A DNA stretch of 58,213 nucleotides. Source: Nanobdellati archaeon (GTDB lineage Archaea; B1Sed10-29; JAGVWA01). Both the position numbers and the translations under genes were made by a program. Positions 46,798-56,592 of the stretch are shown piece by piece; position 1 is the stretch's first letter, and each line of letters begins with the position of its first letter. The notes beneath the pieces were generated by a model. It worked only from the letters and a program-made list of their open reading frames with translations. It was not told the origin of the DNA and did not search any database. Where the stretch lies: assembly GCA_018304505.1 (NCBI GenBank), contig JAGVWA010000003.1, forward strand, positions 1 through 58,213, given 5' to 3'.

Positions 46798-48693
46798 ATG
46801 GCAGACTTTATCAAAGAACTAGCAAAGCAAGTGCATGAAATCCTGCCTAGCGAAGCAGAGATCACTAGTATTGAGGCAGAGGGACCAGAAATCGTAATTT
46901 ATACGAAGAACCTGAAACTTTTCCAGGATCAGGAGCGACTCATCAAAGGCCTTGCAGGACAACTCAAGAAGCGCTTCGTCGTCAGGAGCGACGCATCTCA
47001 ATTAATGACGCCAGAGGAAGCTGAAAAGAAAATCCGCGAAATACTGCCAGAAGAAGCAGGGCTAGAAACCATAATGTTTGACCCGGAATTCCACCAAGTG
47101 AACATCGAGGCACGCAAAATCGGCCTCGTCATCGGCCACCACGGGGACACGCTAAAGGAAATCGCGCGCCAGACCAACTGGGTTGCAAAGCCCCTGAGAA
47201 TGCCAACAATGCCAACCACAATGCTCAAGTCGATAAGACAGCTTCTAGTCAAAGAAGCAAAGACCAGGAAGGCACTGCTCAAGAAAGTCGGGAAACAGAT
47301 CTACAGGGAACAGACAAAACCGACCGACTGGATTCGATTCACGACACTCGGCGCCAGCAGGCAAGTCGGCAGGTCATGTTTCTTACTCGAAACCCCAGAG
47401 TCCAAGGTCTTCCTTGATTGCGGCCTCGGCACAGGCCCTGGGGACCAGAGGTTCCCATACCTATCCTCAGTAGACTTCTCGCTCGACGAACTCGACGCAG
47501 TAATACTAAGCCACGGCCACTTAGACCACAGCGGCATGATTCCATACCTCTTTGAATACGGCTATGATGGGCCACTTTACTGCACAACCCCAACACGGGA
47601 TGTGATTGCGCTGCTGCAGAAGGACATGCTCAACGTCTTCGTCAAAAACAACGAGGTGCCGCCATACGACGAAAAGGCCATCAAGAAGCAGATCCTACAC
47701 TGCATCACCCGAGAATATGGCGAAGTCACAGACATCTCTCCGGACATGAGAATGACATTCCAAAACGCAGGACACATTCTTGGCAGCGCCTTAACGCATT
47801 TGCACATCGGCGATGGCGCACACAACCTAGTTTACACGGGCGACCTGAAGTTCGGTTTCTCAGAACTTTTCGACCCCGCAGAATCACGATTTCCAAGGGT
47901 TGAGACGCTGGTAATAGAATCCACTTACGGGGGCAACGTCCACACTACGGCTCCAAGGTTCATGGCAGAGAAACAGTTAATGGACTACATCATCAACACC
48001 GTCGAGAAGAACAACGGAATCGTCCTTATTCCGAGTTTCGCAGTTGAAAGGGCACAAGAGGCGATGCTCGTCATTGAAGCCTACGCGCGGCAGCACCCTG
48101 AGTGGGACATACCAGTATACTTGGACGGAATGATAAAGGAAGCCTGTGCCATTCATACAGCGTATCCTGAGTATCTGAAACGCAATGTCCAGCGCCGGAT
48201 CTTGCACAACGACTCGCCGTTCAGCTCCCATATTTTCCAGTCAGTGGATCCTGTAAAAAGAGAGGAAATCGTGAACCAGGGACGCTGCGTTATTATAGCA
48301 CCCGCGGGCATGATGAACGGCGGCCCCGTGCTCGACTACTTCAAACGCACATGCGAAGACCCAAAGAACCAACTGATTTTCATGTCTTTCCAAGCAGAAG
48401 GAACGCTTGGCCAAAAAATCAAGGGCGGCGCCAGAAAAGTAGTCTTAGAAGACAAAGCAGGGGCAAGGGAATACGAAATCAAAATGAAGGTCAACGAAAT
48501 CCCGGGCTTCAGTGGGCACGCCGATTTCAACCAGCTCCTGGGCTTCTACAAAAAACTCTCGCCAAAACCAGAACGCGTCTTGACGATTCACGGCGAGGAA
48601 AAATCCTGTGTCAACCTTGCAAGGACGCTGGGATACAAATTCCGTGTAGAGGCCAGCGCGCCGCGTAACCTCGACGCGATACGGCTGAAGTAG
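46798..48693 (+). CDS. KH-domain metallo-beta-lactamase/beta-CASP ribonuclease, aCPSF1/FttA-like
   Basis: ILSHGHLDHSGMIPYLFEYGYDGPLYCTTPTRDV; STYGGNVHTTAPRF; FSGHADFNQLLGFYKKL. Confidence 0.95.
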   Translation: MADFIKELAKQVHEILPSEAEITSIEAEGPEIVIYTKNLKLFQDQERLIKGLAGQLKKRFVVRSDASQLMTPEEAEKKIREILPEEAGLETIMFDPEFHQVNIEARKIGLVIGHHGDTLKEIARQTNWVAKPLRMPTMPTTMLKSIRQLLVKEAKTRKALLKKVGKQIYREQTKPTDWIRFTTLGASRQVGRSCFLLETPESKVFLDCGLGTGPGDQRFPYLSSVDFSLDELDAVILSHGHLDHSGMIPYLFEYGYDGPLYCTTPTRDVIALLQKDMLNVFVKNNEVPPYDEKAIKKQILHCITREYGEVTDISPDMRMTFQNAGHILGSALTHLHIGDGAHNLVYTGDLKFGFSELFDPAESRFPRVETLVIESTYGGNVHTTAPRFMAEKQLMDYIINTVEKNNGIVLIPSFAVERAQEAMLVIEAYARQHPEWDIPVYLDGMIKEACAIHTAYPEYLKRNVQRRILHNDSPFSSHIFQSVDPVKREEIVNQGRCVIIAPAGMMNGGPVLDYFKRTCEDPKNQLIFMSFQAEGTLGQKIKGGARKVVLEDKAGAREYEIKMKVNEIPGFSGHADFNQLLGFYKKLSPKPERVLTIHGEEKSCVNLARTLGYKFRVEASAPRNLDAIRLK

Positions 48694-48770
48694 CGCTTGG
48701 TGTAATTCTTGGTGCATCGTAGGCCCATTAAACAAATAGCCTTAAATATGTGGTCACCTATAATTTATGC

Positions 48771-49721
48771 ATGTTTATAGAAACGCGCAGGGTGGGCAAG
48801 AAACAGAAATTTTATCTCGTTCACTCCTTCCGGCGTGCGGGCAAAGTAGAAAAACTTCGCAGGTACTTGGGGGCAGACTTAACAAAAAAAGAGATTGAGG
48901 GGGCCAAAGAAATTGCGGAAAGGCAGCTTCTGCAACGGGCTGCAGTGTACAAAAAAATCCGGGATCCGCTAATGACGACCTTGTCGCAAGAGGAACTTGA
49001 ACAACTCAAATATCTTGAGAAAAAATCGCACTTCAAAATATTCCACTTGTCTGAAAAAGAATGGAAGGAATTTGCTGAAACCTTCACATACAACACCAAT
49101 GCAATCGAGGGTTCAGAACTGACAGAAAAAGAAGTAAAACAAATCGTCGAAAAAAATGAGTGGCCGGCATTCAAATCAAAAGAAGATATTTCTGAAGCAT
49201 ATGGGGTTATGGAAGCGATAGCCCACACTAGAAAAACAAAAACACACATCTCATTAGACTTACTCAAAGAGCTGCACAAGCTCGCCTTCAAGAACTCAAA
49301 AAGTTTTGCGGGGCAACTAAGAAAAAAAGGAATCGAGGTAGTCATTAGAGACGGGTTTGGAAACGTTGTCCATCAAGGGGCCCCTGCAGAAACCGTCCCG
49401 GGCCTGCTAAAAGAACTAGCGTCCTGGTACAACAAATACCGAAACAAATACCCCCCATTAGTATTAGCGTCTGTTGTTCACAATCAATTTGAAAATATCC
49501 ACCCATTCCAAGACGGCAACGGCAGAGTTGGCAGGTTGCTATTAAACAACATCCTGATAAAACACGGTTTGCCTCCTGTTAACATAGAGTTCACAAGAAG
49601 AAGAGAATACTACGCAGCATTACAAGCTTACGAGAACAACCACGACCTTAGACCAACGATAGAGCTTCTCCTCTCAGAATACAAAACCCTCAAAAAGAAA
49701 GGTGACCACAAAACTAGCTGA
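48771..49721 (+). CDS. Fic/DOC family protein
   Basis: Fic motif HPFQDGNGRVGRLL. Confidence 0.93.
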   Translation: MFIETRRVGKKQKFYLVHSFRRAGKVEKLRRYLGADLTKKEIEGAKEIAERQLLQRAAVYKKIRDPLMTTLSQEELEQLKYLEKKSHFKIFHLSEKEWKEFAETFTYNTNAIEGSELTEKEVKQIVEKNEWPAFKSKEDISEAYGVMEAIAHTRKTKTHISLDLLKELHKLAFKNSKSFAGQLRKKGIEVVIRDGFGNVVHQGAPAETVPGLLKELASWYNKYRNKYPPLVLASVVHNQFENIHPFQDGNGRVGRLLLNNILIKHGLPPVNIEFTRRREYYAALQAYENNHDLRPTIELLLSEYKTLKKKGDHKTS

Positions 49722-49862
49722 GTACCAGGGGAACGTGGTCACCCAAATAGTTACTGCTCAACATTTGCACTGCGCATGCAAAAGCTTAAAAAACAAGCAG
49801 CGGGCCTACGAAGCAACGCCCCTGGGCAATTCTATTTATAGTATCTCGTCGTTTCGATAATC

Positions 49863-51116
49863 ATGCCGAACACCCATGGCCTTTCTGAGCTTGCGGACCA
49901 GATGCTCCATGAACCGAGGAAGCAAAAGGAACTGTTCCTAAAAGCCCCAGCTAACGAGCAAGGAGACCTGCTTCTGATGCTGCCTTCCAGGGTTCAGAAG
50001 GAGGTTTTGGACAAACTAGATGACGGCACAATCATAAGTATCTGCCACTATCTTGACCCCGACGACACAACAGACGTGATACAGAAACTCAACAAAGAAA
50101 AAAGAAAACCCATTACGGAAAGCCTAAACAAGGAAACCAAGGAAAAGGTGGACTTCCTGCTGCGCTTTAATCCGCGGACAGCAGCAGGCCTGATGAACCT
50201 CGACTTCATCATTGTAGATACGGAAAAAACCGTCGATGAAGTATCAGAGCTTATAAGGCGGCACGAAAAACGCACGGGGAAGGCTCCTGCAGTTCTAGTA
50301 ACCGAAAGTGGCATTCTGGCAGGCGAAGTGCCGGGCTATCAGCTAGTAATACACAAGCAGGGCGCGAAAATCGGGACAATCATGAAAAAAATCCCTAGCA
50401 TTGCGTATAACAGTAAACAGAATGAGGTCATCCACAAATTCAAAAGGCACAGACACGACAAGATCGCGGTGCTGGATAATGACAAAAGCATCATGGGAAT
50501 CATTTACTCCGATGACGTTCTCCAGCTGATGGAAGACCAGTCCACCAAGTCATTGTTCTCATTTGCTGGCGTCAGCAGGGAAGAAAGCGCACTAGACTCG
50601 ACAATGACCAAGGTCAAATACAGGTACAAGTGGCTCATTCTCAATCTTTTTACAGCGTTTATGGCAGCAGCCGTTGTAAGCCTTTTCGAAAAAACCATCT
50701 CATCATTTGTGCTCCTGGCTGTTTACATGCCCATTGTCGCAGGCATGGGCGGAAACGCGGGCACCCAGGCCCTTGCAGTCGCGGTGCGCGGCCTGACCCT
50801 GAAGGAAATCGATCTATCGACAGCCAAAAAAACAATAATAAACGAGGTGCTTGCCGGCCTTACTAATGGAGTAATTGTTGGCGTCATCATTACGTTTATT
50901 GCCGCGGCCCTGCACCAAAACCCCTTGTTCGGATTTATTGTCGGGGCATCAATGATAATAACGCTGATGGTCGCCGGTTTTTTCGGGGCACTGACCCCCC
51001 TGCTGATGAGCCGTCTTGGCAAGGACCCAGCATCGTCGTCAAGCATATTCATCACCACCGCGACGGACATGTTCGGCTTCTTCACATTCCTCGGTCTGGC
51101 AAGCGTTCTTCTCTGA
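49863..51116 (+). CDS. mgtE: Magnesium transporter MgtE
   Basis: MgtE N-domain, CBS pair, PIVAGMGGNAGTQALAVAVRGL. Confidence 0.93.
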   Translation: MPNTHGLSELADQMLHEPRKQKELFLKAPANEQGDLLLMLPSRVQKEVLDKLDDGTIISICHYLDPDDTTDVIQKLNKEKRKPITESLNKETKEKVDFLLRFNPRTAAGLMNLDFIIVDTEKTVDEVSELIRRHEKRTGKAPAVLVTESGILAGEVPGYQLVIHKQGAKIGTIMKKIPSIAYNSKQNEVIHKFKRHRHDKIAVLDNDKSIMGIIYSDDVLQLMEDQSTKSLFSFAGVSREESALDSTMTKVKYRYKWLILNLFTAFMAAAVVSLFEKTISSFVLLAVYMPIVAGMGGNAGTQALAVAVRGLTLKEIDLSTAKKTIINEVLAGLTNGVIVGVIITFIAAALHQNPLFGFIVGASMIITLMVAGFFGALTPLLMSRLGKDPASSSSIFITTATDMFGFFTFLGLASVLL

Positions 51117-51497
51117 AGCAAAGGACCTAATTTTTTATAAATACGGTTATCTGCAAACCGCTAGGAAAAAAAGTCGATTAGTAATAAACTACGAAAAAAA
51201 AGCGAGATAAATGGGCCTTGCTGTTTACGCAACGTCGTGGGTAATTTTTCGGTGCTTCACTGCTTTTTCAATGTCTTTTAAATCCCCACAGTGCACTTTC
51301 CTATCCTCGAATTTATTGATTTTTTTCTTGAAGGATTTCGCGAATATCACATAATAGTCGCTTCTTTTAGCGTTTTTCCATATAGAATTTCATATATACC
51401 TAATAGGTATAATCCCTAACAGGTATATAAATTTTTTGTGTTGCCGCGTGTTGTTCAACACCAAACGCTTTTAAACCACGTTTTCCCCAATCACATC

Positions 51498-52778
51498 ATG
51501 CAGTACAAACAAATCGCTGACGCTGAAACGCACGAAGGCAAGGCACTCAGGTTACGGGGCTGGATCCACAGAACCAGGCACAGCAACAAGCTCGGGTTTA
51601 TCGTGCTCAGGGACTCAAGCGGAATAATACAATGCGTCATCAATTCTGACCATCCAAAATTCCGGGAAGCAGTAAGCCTCGGAATCGAAAGCGCAATATC
51701 CCTTTCCGGAAAGGTGAAAAAAGATGAACGCGCACCCGGCGGATATGAACTCGCTGTTGAAGAATTCGAGACAATTCACCGCGCTGAAGTTTTCCCGATA
51801 ACAAAAGACCAGAGCGACGAGTTCTTGCTGGACATAAGGCACTTGACTGTGCGGAGCCAAAAAGTCACGAACGCGCTAAAGGTCCGTAGCACGGTTTTCG
51901 AAGCCATACACGAATACTTCAGGAAACTTGGGTACTTCGAGGTGCAGAGCCCGATCATCACGCCGACTGCCGGCGAATCAGGAAGTGACCAATTCAACGT
52001 CAAGTACTTTGATGAAGAAGCGTACCTGGCACAGACGTGGCAGCTGTACGCCGAAGCAGTCGTATTGGCCCTAGAAAAGATCTACTGCATCGCGCCGAGT
52101 TTCAGGGCCGAGAAGTCAAGAACAACAAGGCACTTGACAGAGTACTGGCACGCCGAAGTCGAAACGGCATGGCAGGATCTTGAGGGGCTCATTGCATTGG
52201 CAGAAGGCCTTATAGTTCACATCATCAAAACCGTTATACGTGAAAGAAAGCGCGAACTCGAATTCTTCGAGATCAACGTGAAGAAACTCCAAGAAATAAA
52301 GGCGCCGTTTAAGCGCATCACATACGACGAGGCCCTGATGATACTGAAAAAACGTGGCGTGGAAACCGCATGGGGCAAGGACCTCAGGACACTCGAGGAA
52401 AGGGAAATCCTCGACGAATTCGGAAACAAACCGGTCTTTGTTACGCATTTCCCAAAGCAAATCAAGGCATTCTACATGCCGCGAGACCCAGAAAAACCAG
52501 AGACTGCGCGCTGTTTCGACTTACTTGCCCCGGGTGTCGGCGAGATCATTGGAGCAAGCGAACGCGATCTCGACATTGATGAGATGAAGAAATCGCTAAC
52601 TGCTGCTGGCGAAAAGGTCGAGACGTACGACTGGTACTTCGACACCAGGCGCTATGGTTCAGTGCCGCACGCTGGTTTTGGCCTTGGCGTTGAGCGGGTT
52701 GTGCAGTGGCTAACTGGGCTGGAACACATAAGGGACACAATTGCCTTCCCAAGGACCTTGAACAGGTTCAGGCCATAG
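51498..52778 (+). CDS. aspS: Aspartyl-tRNA synthetase
   Basis: GWIHRTRHSNKLGFIVLRDSSG; SPIITPTAGESGSDQF; PHAGFGLGVERVVQWLTG. Confidence 0.95.
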   Translation: MQYKQIADAETHEGKALRLRGWIHRTRHSNKLGFIVLRDSSGIIQCVINSDHPKFREAVSLGIESAISLSGKVKKDERAPGGYELAVEEFETIHRAEVFPITKDQSDEFLLDIRHLTVRSQKVTNALKVRSTVFEAIHEYFRKLGYFEVQSPIITPTAGESGSDQFNVKYFDEEAYLAQTWQLYAEAVVLALEKIYCIAPSFRAEKSRTTRHLTEYWHAEVETAWQDLEGLIALAEGLIVHIIKTVIRERKRELEFFEINVKKLQEIKAPFKRITYDEALMILKKRGVETAWGKDLRTLEEREILDEFGNKPVFVTHFPKQIKAFYMPRDPEKPETARCFDLLAPGVGEIIGASERDLDIDEMKKSLTAAGEKVETYDWYFDTRRYGSVPHAGFGLGVERVVQWLTGLEHIRDTIAFPRTLNRFRP

Positions 52779-52821
52779 TTCTAGAGAAAATGATAAATTC
52801 ACCCTGCACGCCAATACACGT

Positions 52822-53127
52822 GTGTGGGACACAACAGAAGACGACTTGGGTTTTACGCCGAATGATGAGGAGATTGCTGCTACAAGACAGGCCGCGACCG
52901 AGTTCATTGACGGAAAACAGCGCGAACTCATTGAAGCAATGCAGCTGGCACGCGGGCTCTCATTTGGTGGCCGATTTCATGAAGAAAGGAATTTCGCCAC
53001 TTATGATGCAGAGAAAGATTTTTCTGGTCGCATAGCATTCACTGTTGACGATCATCTGCACGTCTCTGCTGCCGATGAGAATGAAGGCCCACAAACAACC
53101 CGGGAAGGGGCGCCAAAGGTAGAGTAA
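52822..53127 (+). CDS. Small hypothetical 'MW' protein (GTG start, MWDTTEDDLGFTPNDEE...)
   Basis: 101-aa ORF starting GTGTGG; first of three tandem MW ORFs. Confidence 0.6.
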   Translation: MWDTTEDDLGFTPNDEEIAATRQAATEFIDGKQRELIEAMQLARGLSFGGRFHEERNFATYDAEKDFSGRIAFTVDDHLHVSAADENEGPQTTREGAPKVE

Positions 53128-53179
53128 CACACCAAAAGGTATAAATATCACTTTTTTGCAGAATTTTATGTGTTTTTAC

Positions 53180-53443
53180 ATGTGGGAAAACAACTTGAGT
53201 ACAGAGGACGTTGCATCCTGGGCTGAACGGCAGCGCGAACTTAAACGGGCCAAAGCGGCACTGGGAGAGCCAGGGATGACTGGCTGGACCGTTGGTGAAT
53301 TCAACACGTATTTTGCAGGCGTTGATACAGCTGGTGTGCTACACTTTCATGTTGGACACGAGGCGCTGAAGAAGATAAGCCAAGTCAAAAGCGCTCTTGG
53401 CGAAGATGATACAATCGCCATCGGTGATAACAATGTGGAATAA
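53180..53443 (+). CDS. Small hypothetical 'MW' protein (MWENNLSTEDVASWAERQ...)
   Basis: TATA-like tataaata at about 53139 upstream; alternative starts at 53156 and 53168. Confidence 0.65.
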   Translation: MWENNLSTEDVASWAERQRELKRAKAALGEPGMTGWTVGEFNTYFAGVDTAGVLHFHVGHEALKKISQVKSALGEDDTIAIGDNNVE

Positions 53444-53723
53444 GGCAGAACAGCAATTGGCAGAGGCAGAAGCCACCAAGTTCGTTGACAACATGCAAAG
53501 AAGCGTAGCCTTGGCAGTTAAATTTGGCGGGACGCTGAGGCCTGGTGAATCTGTCCGAGGGAAAATTGGTGCTGTGCATGCATTCATTGAGCGCGGTTTT
53601 GATGGCAAGGTTGATGTATTAACAGCGCCCACGCCAAACGAATTGGAAAGCCAACTTAAAGATCGCGAAGATCAAACGTGGCTAAAAAGAACGTACCGCG
53701 ATACCTACGGCAGAGAGTACTGA
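53433..53723 (+). CDS. Small hypothetical 'MW' protein (MWNKAEQQLAEAEATKF...)
   Basis: ATGTGG embedded in the last codons of the previous MW gene (aATGTGGaataa). Confidence 0.65.
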   Translation: MWNKAEQQLAEAEATKFVDNMQRSVALAVKFGGTLRPGESVRGKIGAVHAFIERGFDGKVDVLTAPTPNELESQLKDREDQTWLKRTYRDTYGREY

Positions 53724-54220
53724 TTTATCTGCTGCAACTCATTTTCACTCAACTTGTGGCAAATCGTGCTGCAGTGCACCAGAACCTTGTCATGCAGGTT
53801 TAGGCCATGCATCGCGATGTGCGGGAACACCTCAAGGCTCGATTTTTCAGTCTCGCCATTTCCATACTTAACCATCGCGGTCATCATCTTCTCCCCCTTA
53901 ATGCGTTCCGCCTTGAAACCAATGACTGAGGCAAGCATTATGGGGCAGCCCGCGCCGTTCTTGTTGTGCCCATTAAAAAAGTAATCCAAAACGTAATTCC
54001 TCCTCGACAGGAAGCCAAGAAACGGCTTCTCCTGAATTTTTTCCAAAACCCCGGCATACTCCTTGGGAAACGCGGCCTCAAGATCCTTCTCGCCCGGCCC
54101 GCCGTGCTTCAGGGCATAGTAAAGCCTGCCTTTTATGTCCTCACCCGCACTGGTTTTTATCATCGGCAGACACAGGCTCAAAAACAGGCTTGTTTCCTTT
54201 TTGTTTAGTTTCTTCATCAT
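53705..54220 (-). CDS. Hypothetical protein
   Basis: ORF trimmed to MMKKLNKKETSLFLSLCLPMIK... Confidence 0.6.
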   Translation of the reverse strand: MMKKLNKKETSLFLSLCLPMIKTSAGEDIKGRLYYALKHGGPGEKDLEAAFPKEYAGVLEKIQEKPFLGFLSRRNYVLDYFFNGHNKNGAGCPIMLASVIGFKAERIKGEKMMTAMVKYGNGETEKSSLEVFPHIAMHGLNLHDKVLVHCSTICHKLSENELQQINQYSLP

Positions 54221-54263
54221 CCCAGTATTATGCCTTAAATAGAATAAAAAGCATAACCCTTCC

Positions 54264-55025
54264 ATGGATTTTTCACAGGCCCAACAAAGCATCTGCAGGG
54301 CTCTCGACAACAACGAAATGCTGCTCATCGCCGGAAACTGCAACGTGAAATACGACGGCCGCGCAGGCTCGCGATTAGACGAGGGTGAACGCCTCATCAT
54401 TGTCAAGGGCGACAAGAGCTTCGCCGTGCACCAGAACCAGAAGCTGACACCGGTGAATTACCAAAGCCCGGGATGCACCATAACAACCGAGATAACAGGC
54501 AACGACACACTCCTAATAAAATCGCTGCGTAGAAAGCCTGTAAAGGAACTGATACAAGTCGACTTTTCAGACATCTCGTTCCTTACCTCATTATCGCTCC
54601 AGGACAAGAACAAGCTCCGTTTGGGGGGCATGGAAACCGACATACACAAAGAGCTTGTTAAGGACTTGGGCGTTGTCGAGCAAGGGCTGGTGCCGGTTAA
54701 ACGCGAAAGCCACATGACGAGGGGCAGCATTGACATATACGCCATGGACAAAAACAGGATTCCAGTAGTCATTGAAGTAAAACGGCGCAAGGCGGGCCTG
54801 CTTGAGGCAACACAATTGAAGCGCTACGTCACTGAATTGCGGAAGCAGAAAAACCAGCGCATACGCGGCATCCTTCTTGCGCCGGACATCACCGACAAAG
54901 CCAAAGCAATGCTGGAAAACGATGGGCTTGAGTTCCGCAAATTGAATTACGAGATGCAGGAAACCGATGTGAAGTTAAAGGGCCTGCAGGCGAAACAAAG
55001 GGGCCTGGCCGAGTTTTTCAATTAA
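54264..55025 (+). CDS. nucS: Endonuclease NucS
   Basis: GRAGSRLDEGERLIIVKGDKSFAVHQ; RGSIDIYAMDKNRIPVVIEVKRRKAGLLEATQLKRYV. Confidence 0.95.
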   Translation: MDFSQAQQSICRALDNNEMLLIAGNCNVKYDGRAGSRLDEGERLIIVKGDKSFAVHQNQKLTPVNYQSPGCTITTEITGNDTLLIKSLRRKPVKELIQVDFSDISFLTSLSLQDKNKLRLGGMETDIHKELVKDLGVVEQGLVPVKRESHMTRGSIDIYAMDKNRIPVVIEVKRRKAGLLEATQLKRYVTELRKQKNQRIRGILLAPDITDKAKAMLENDGLEFRKLNYEMQETDVKLKGLQAKQRGLAEFFN

Positions 55026-55101
55026 CTTGGCGCGGTTTAAACCAGTTTAAACTAACTTCAGTGGCAAAATCGTTATAAGGAAAGCCGGCCACAACCATCG
55101 C

Positions 55102-55512
55102 ATGGTGAGGTACTACCTCGACAGTGATGTATGGATTTGTTATATGGATGAAACCGATGCGCGGCACGATGAAGCCTGCACGTTGTTCAGAAAGGTGTTG
55201 GGTGACAGGGGAGTTATTTTGGTTTCGCGTAGGCATGTTATGGAAATGAAGAGTACTGGTTATCTGAATGAATTCAAGCTATTGCGTGATGGGATGTGGA
55301 GAATTTGGGAGTGTGTGCAGGTGGCGGATGAAGAATTAGATAGACAGCTTGCCCTAAGGCACCAGGAATATTTCCAAGTTGGCTTTGGAGACTGCTTGCA
55401 TTTGGTCTTAGCAATGAAGAATGGGGCGACAGCGTGCTCTTATGATGGGCATTGGCACGTTGTTGGAAGAGAACTTGGAACTAGGGTGTGTTATCCAAGA
55501 GATCTTCTTTAG
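55102..55512 (+). CDS. PIN-domain protein, copy A
   Basis: MVRYYLDSDVWICYMDETDARHDEACTLF...FGDCLHLVLAMKNGATACSYDGHWH. Confidence 0.8.
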   Translation: MVRYYLDSDVWICYMDETDARHDEACTLFRKVLGDRGVILVSRRHVMEMKSTGYLNEFKLLRDGMWRIWECVQVADEELDRQLALRHQEYFQVGFGDCLHLVLAMKNGATACSYDGHWHVVGRELGTRVCYPRDLL

Positions 55513-55741
55513 TCGGGGGCTTAAAGTACTTTTTGTCCTCTTCTTGTTCTTTTAAAATGTCATCGAACATCAGGTTGAAGGCCTTTACGTGATCGCCGTT
55601 TGCCTTCCGTAGATATCCATCATCGATTTTTTTCTTTGCACGCCGCGCAATTAGGGTGCATTGTTCTACGTGCTCAATGTCATACAGTGGCGTGCCGTGA
55701 TTCCGTGTGCTGGCCGTGACTGCGTTGCCAATAACTCCCAT
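55481..55741 (-). CDS. Small hypothetical protein convergent with PIN copy A, possible antitoxin
   Basis: 86-aa ORF; 3' end overlaps the PIN gene. Confidence 0.45.
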   Translation of the reverse strand: MGVIGNAVTASTRNHGTPLYDIEHVEQCTLIARRAKKKIDDGYLRKANGDHVKAFNLMFDDILKEQEEDKKYFKPPTKEDLLDNTP

Positions 55742-55875
55742 TATCTATAATAGTGAAGCAAAGTATTTAATGATTTTGTAAACTAGGTATAGTTAAAACC
55801 AGGCAATGGAATAAACGGGGTTAAACCAGCATCGGTTGCAAAAACATTATTAATACCGTTGTCCATAACATTGGC

Positions 55876-56289
55876 ATGGTGAAATACTACCTCGACACCT
55901 GCGTCTGGATTGCTTATTTCAATAAACATGAGAAACAACACGCTGAAGCAGCTGAATTATTTAGAAAGATTATTGAAACACCTGGAATGCAAATCATCAT
56001 AAGCCGGCGACATACGCACGAGATGGCAAACAAAAACTTCTTGGACAAATTCAACCGATTAAAAAATTTGCTTTACAAACGTGGGAAATGCCGTGGTGTT
56101 CAAACTACTGAATTTGACAGGCAGATCGCGCTGTACCATAATCAGTACTTCAGGCTAGGTTATGGAGATTGCCTGCATTTGCAAGTTGCCAAAAAGGGGA
56201 AAGCATTGCCTATAAGCTACGACAATGACTGGCATGAGATAGGTTCACGGATCCAAATTAGAGTATACCTACCAGAAGAATTACTATAA
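55876..56289 (+). CDS. PIN-domain protein, copy B
   Basis: MVKYYLDTCVWIAYFNKHEKQHAEAAELF...YGDCLHLQVAKKGKALPISYDNDWH. Confidence 0.82.
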   Translation: MVKYYLDTCVWIAYFNKHEKQHAEAAELFRKIIETPGMQIIISRRHTHEMANKNFLDKFNRLKNLLYKRGKCRGVQTTEFDRQIALYHNQYFRLGYGDCLHLQVAKKGKALPISYDNDWHEIGSRIQIRVYLPEELL

Positions 56290-56592
56290 TACATAAAACC
56301 AGGGTTCTTCGGCTTCGCCTTTCTTAATGTCTGCTAATTCAAGCTTTGTGGCCAATTCAAGATCACCCTTCGCCAGCTTCATATAGTGTTCCCAGATGTC
56401 GCGCTTCGCCTCTCTCGATTGCGTTACTGCATCCTTATTTGACTCACGGATTTCAAGCCGAAGCCCAGATATTAAGAGGTCTGACATGTTTTTATAATGC
56501 CCACTCTTAATCATCTTGTCCGCGTCTTTCTTCAACGCCACTGGAATTCTGACGGTGGCAGTCACAGTTGCCGCAGTTTTCCCATTCGCCAT
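56284..56592 (-). CDS. RHH-type protein convergent with PIN copy B, possible antitoxin
   Basis: ATVTATVRIPVALKKDADKMIKSGHYKNMSDLLISGLRLEI; start trimmed to MANGKT. Confidence 0.6.
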   Translation of the reverse strand: MANGKTAATVTATVRIPVALKKDADKMIKSGHYKNMSDLLISGLRLEIRESNKDAVTQSREAKRDIWEHYMKLAKGDLELATKLELADIKKGEAEEPWFYVL

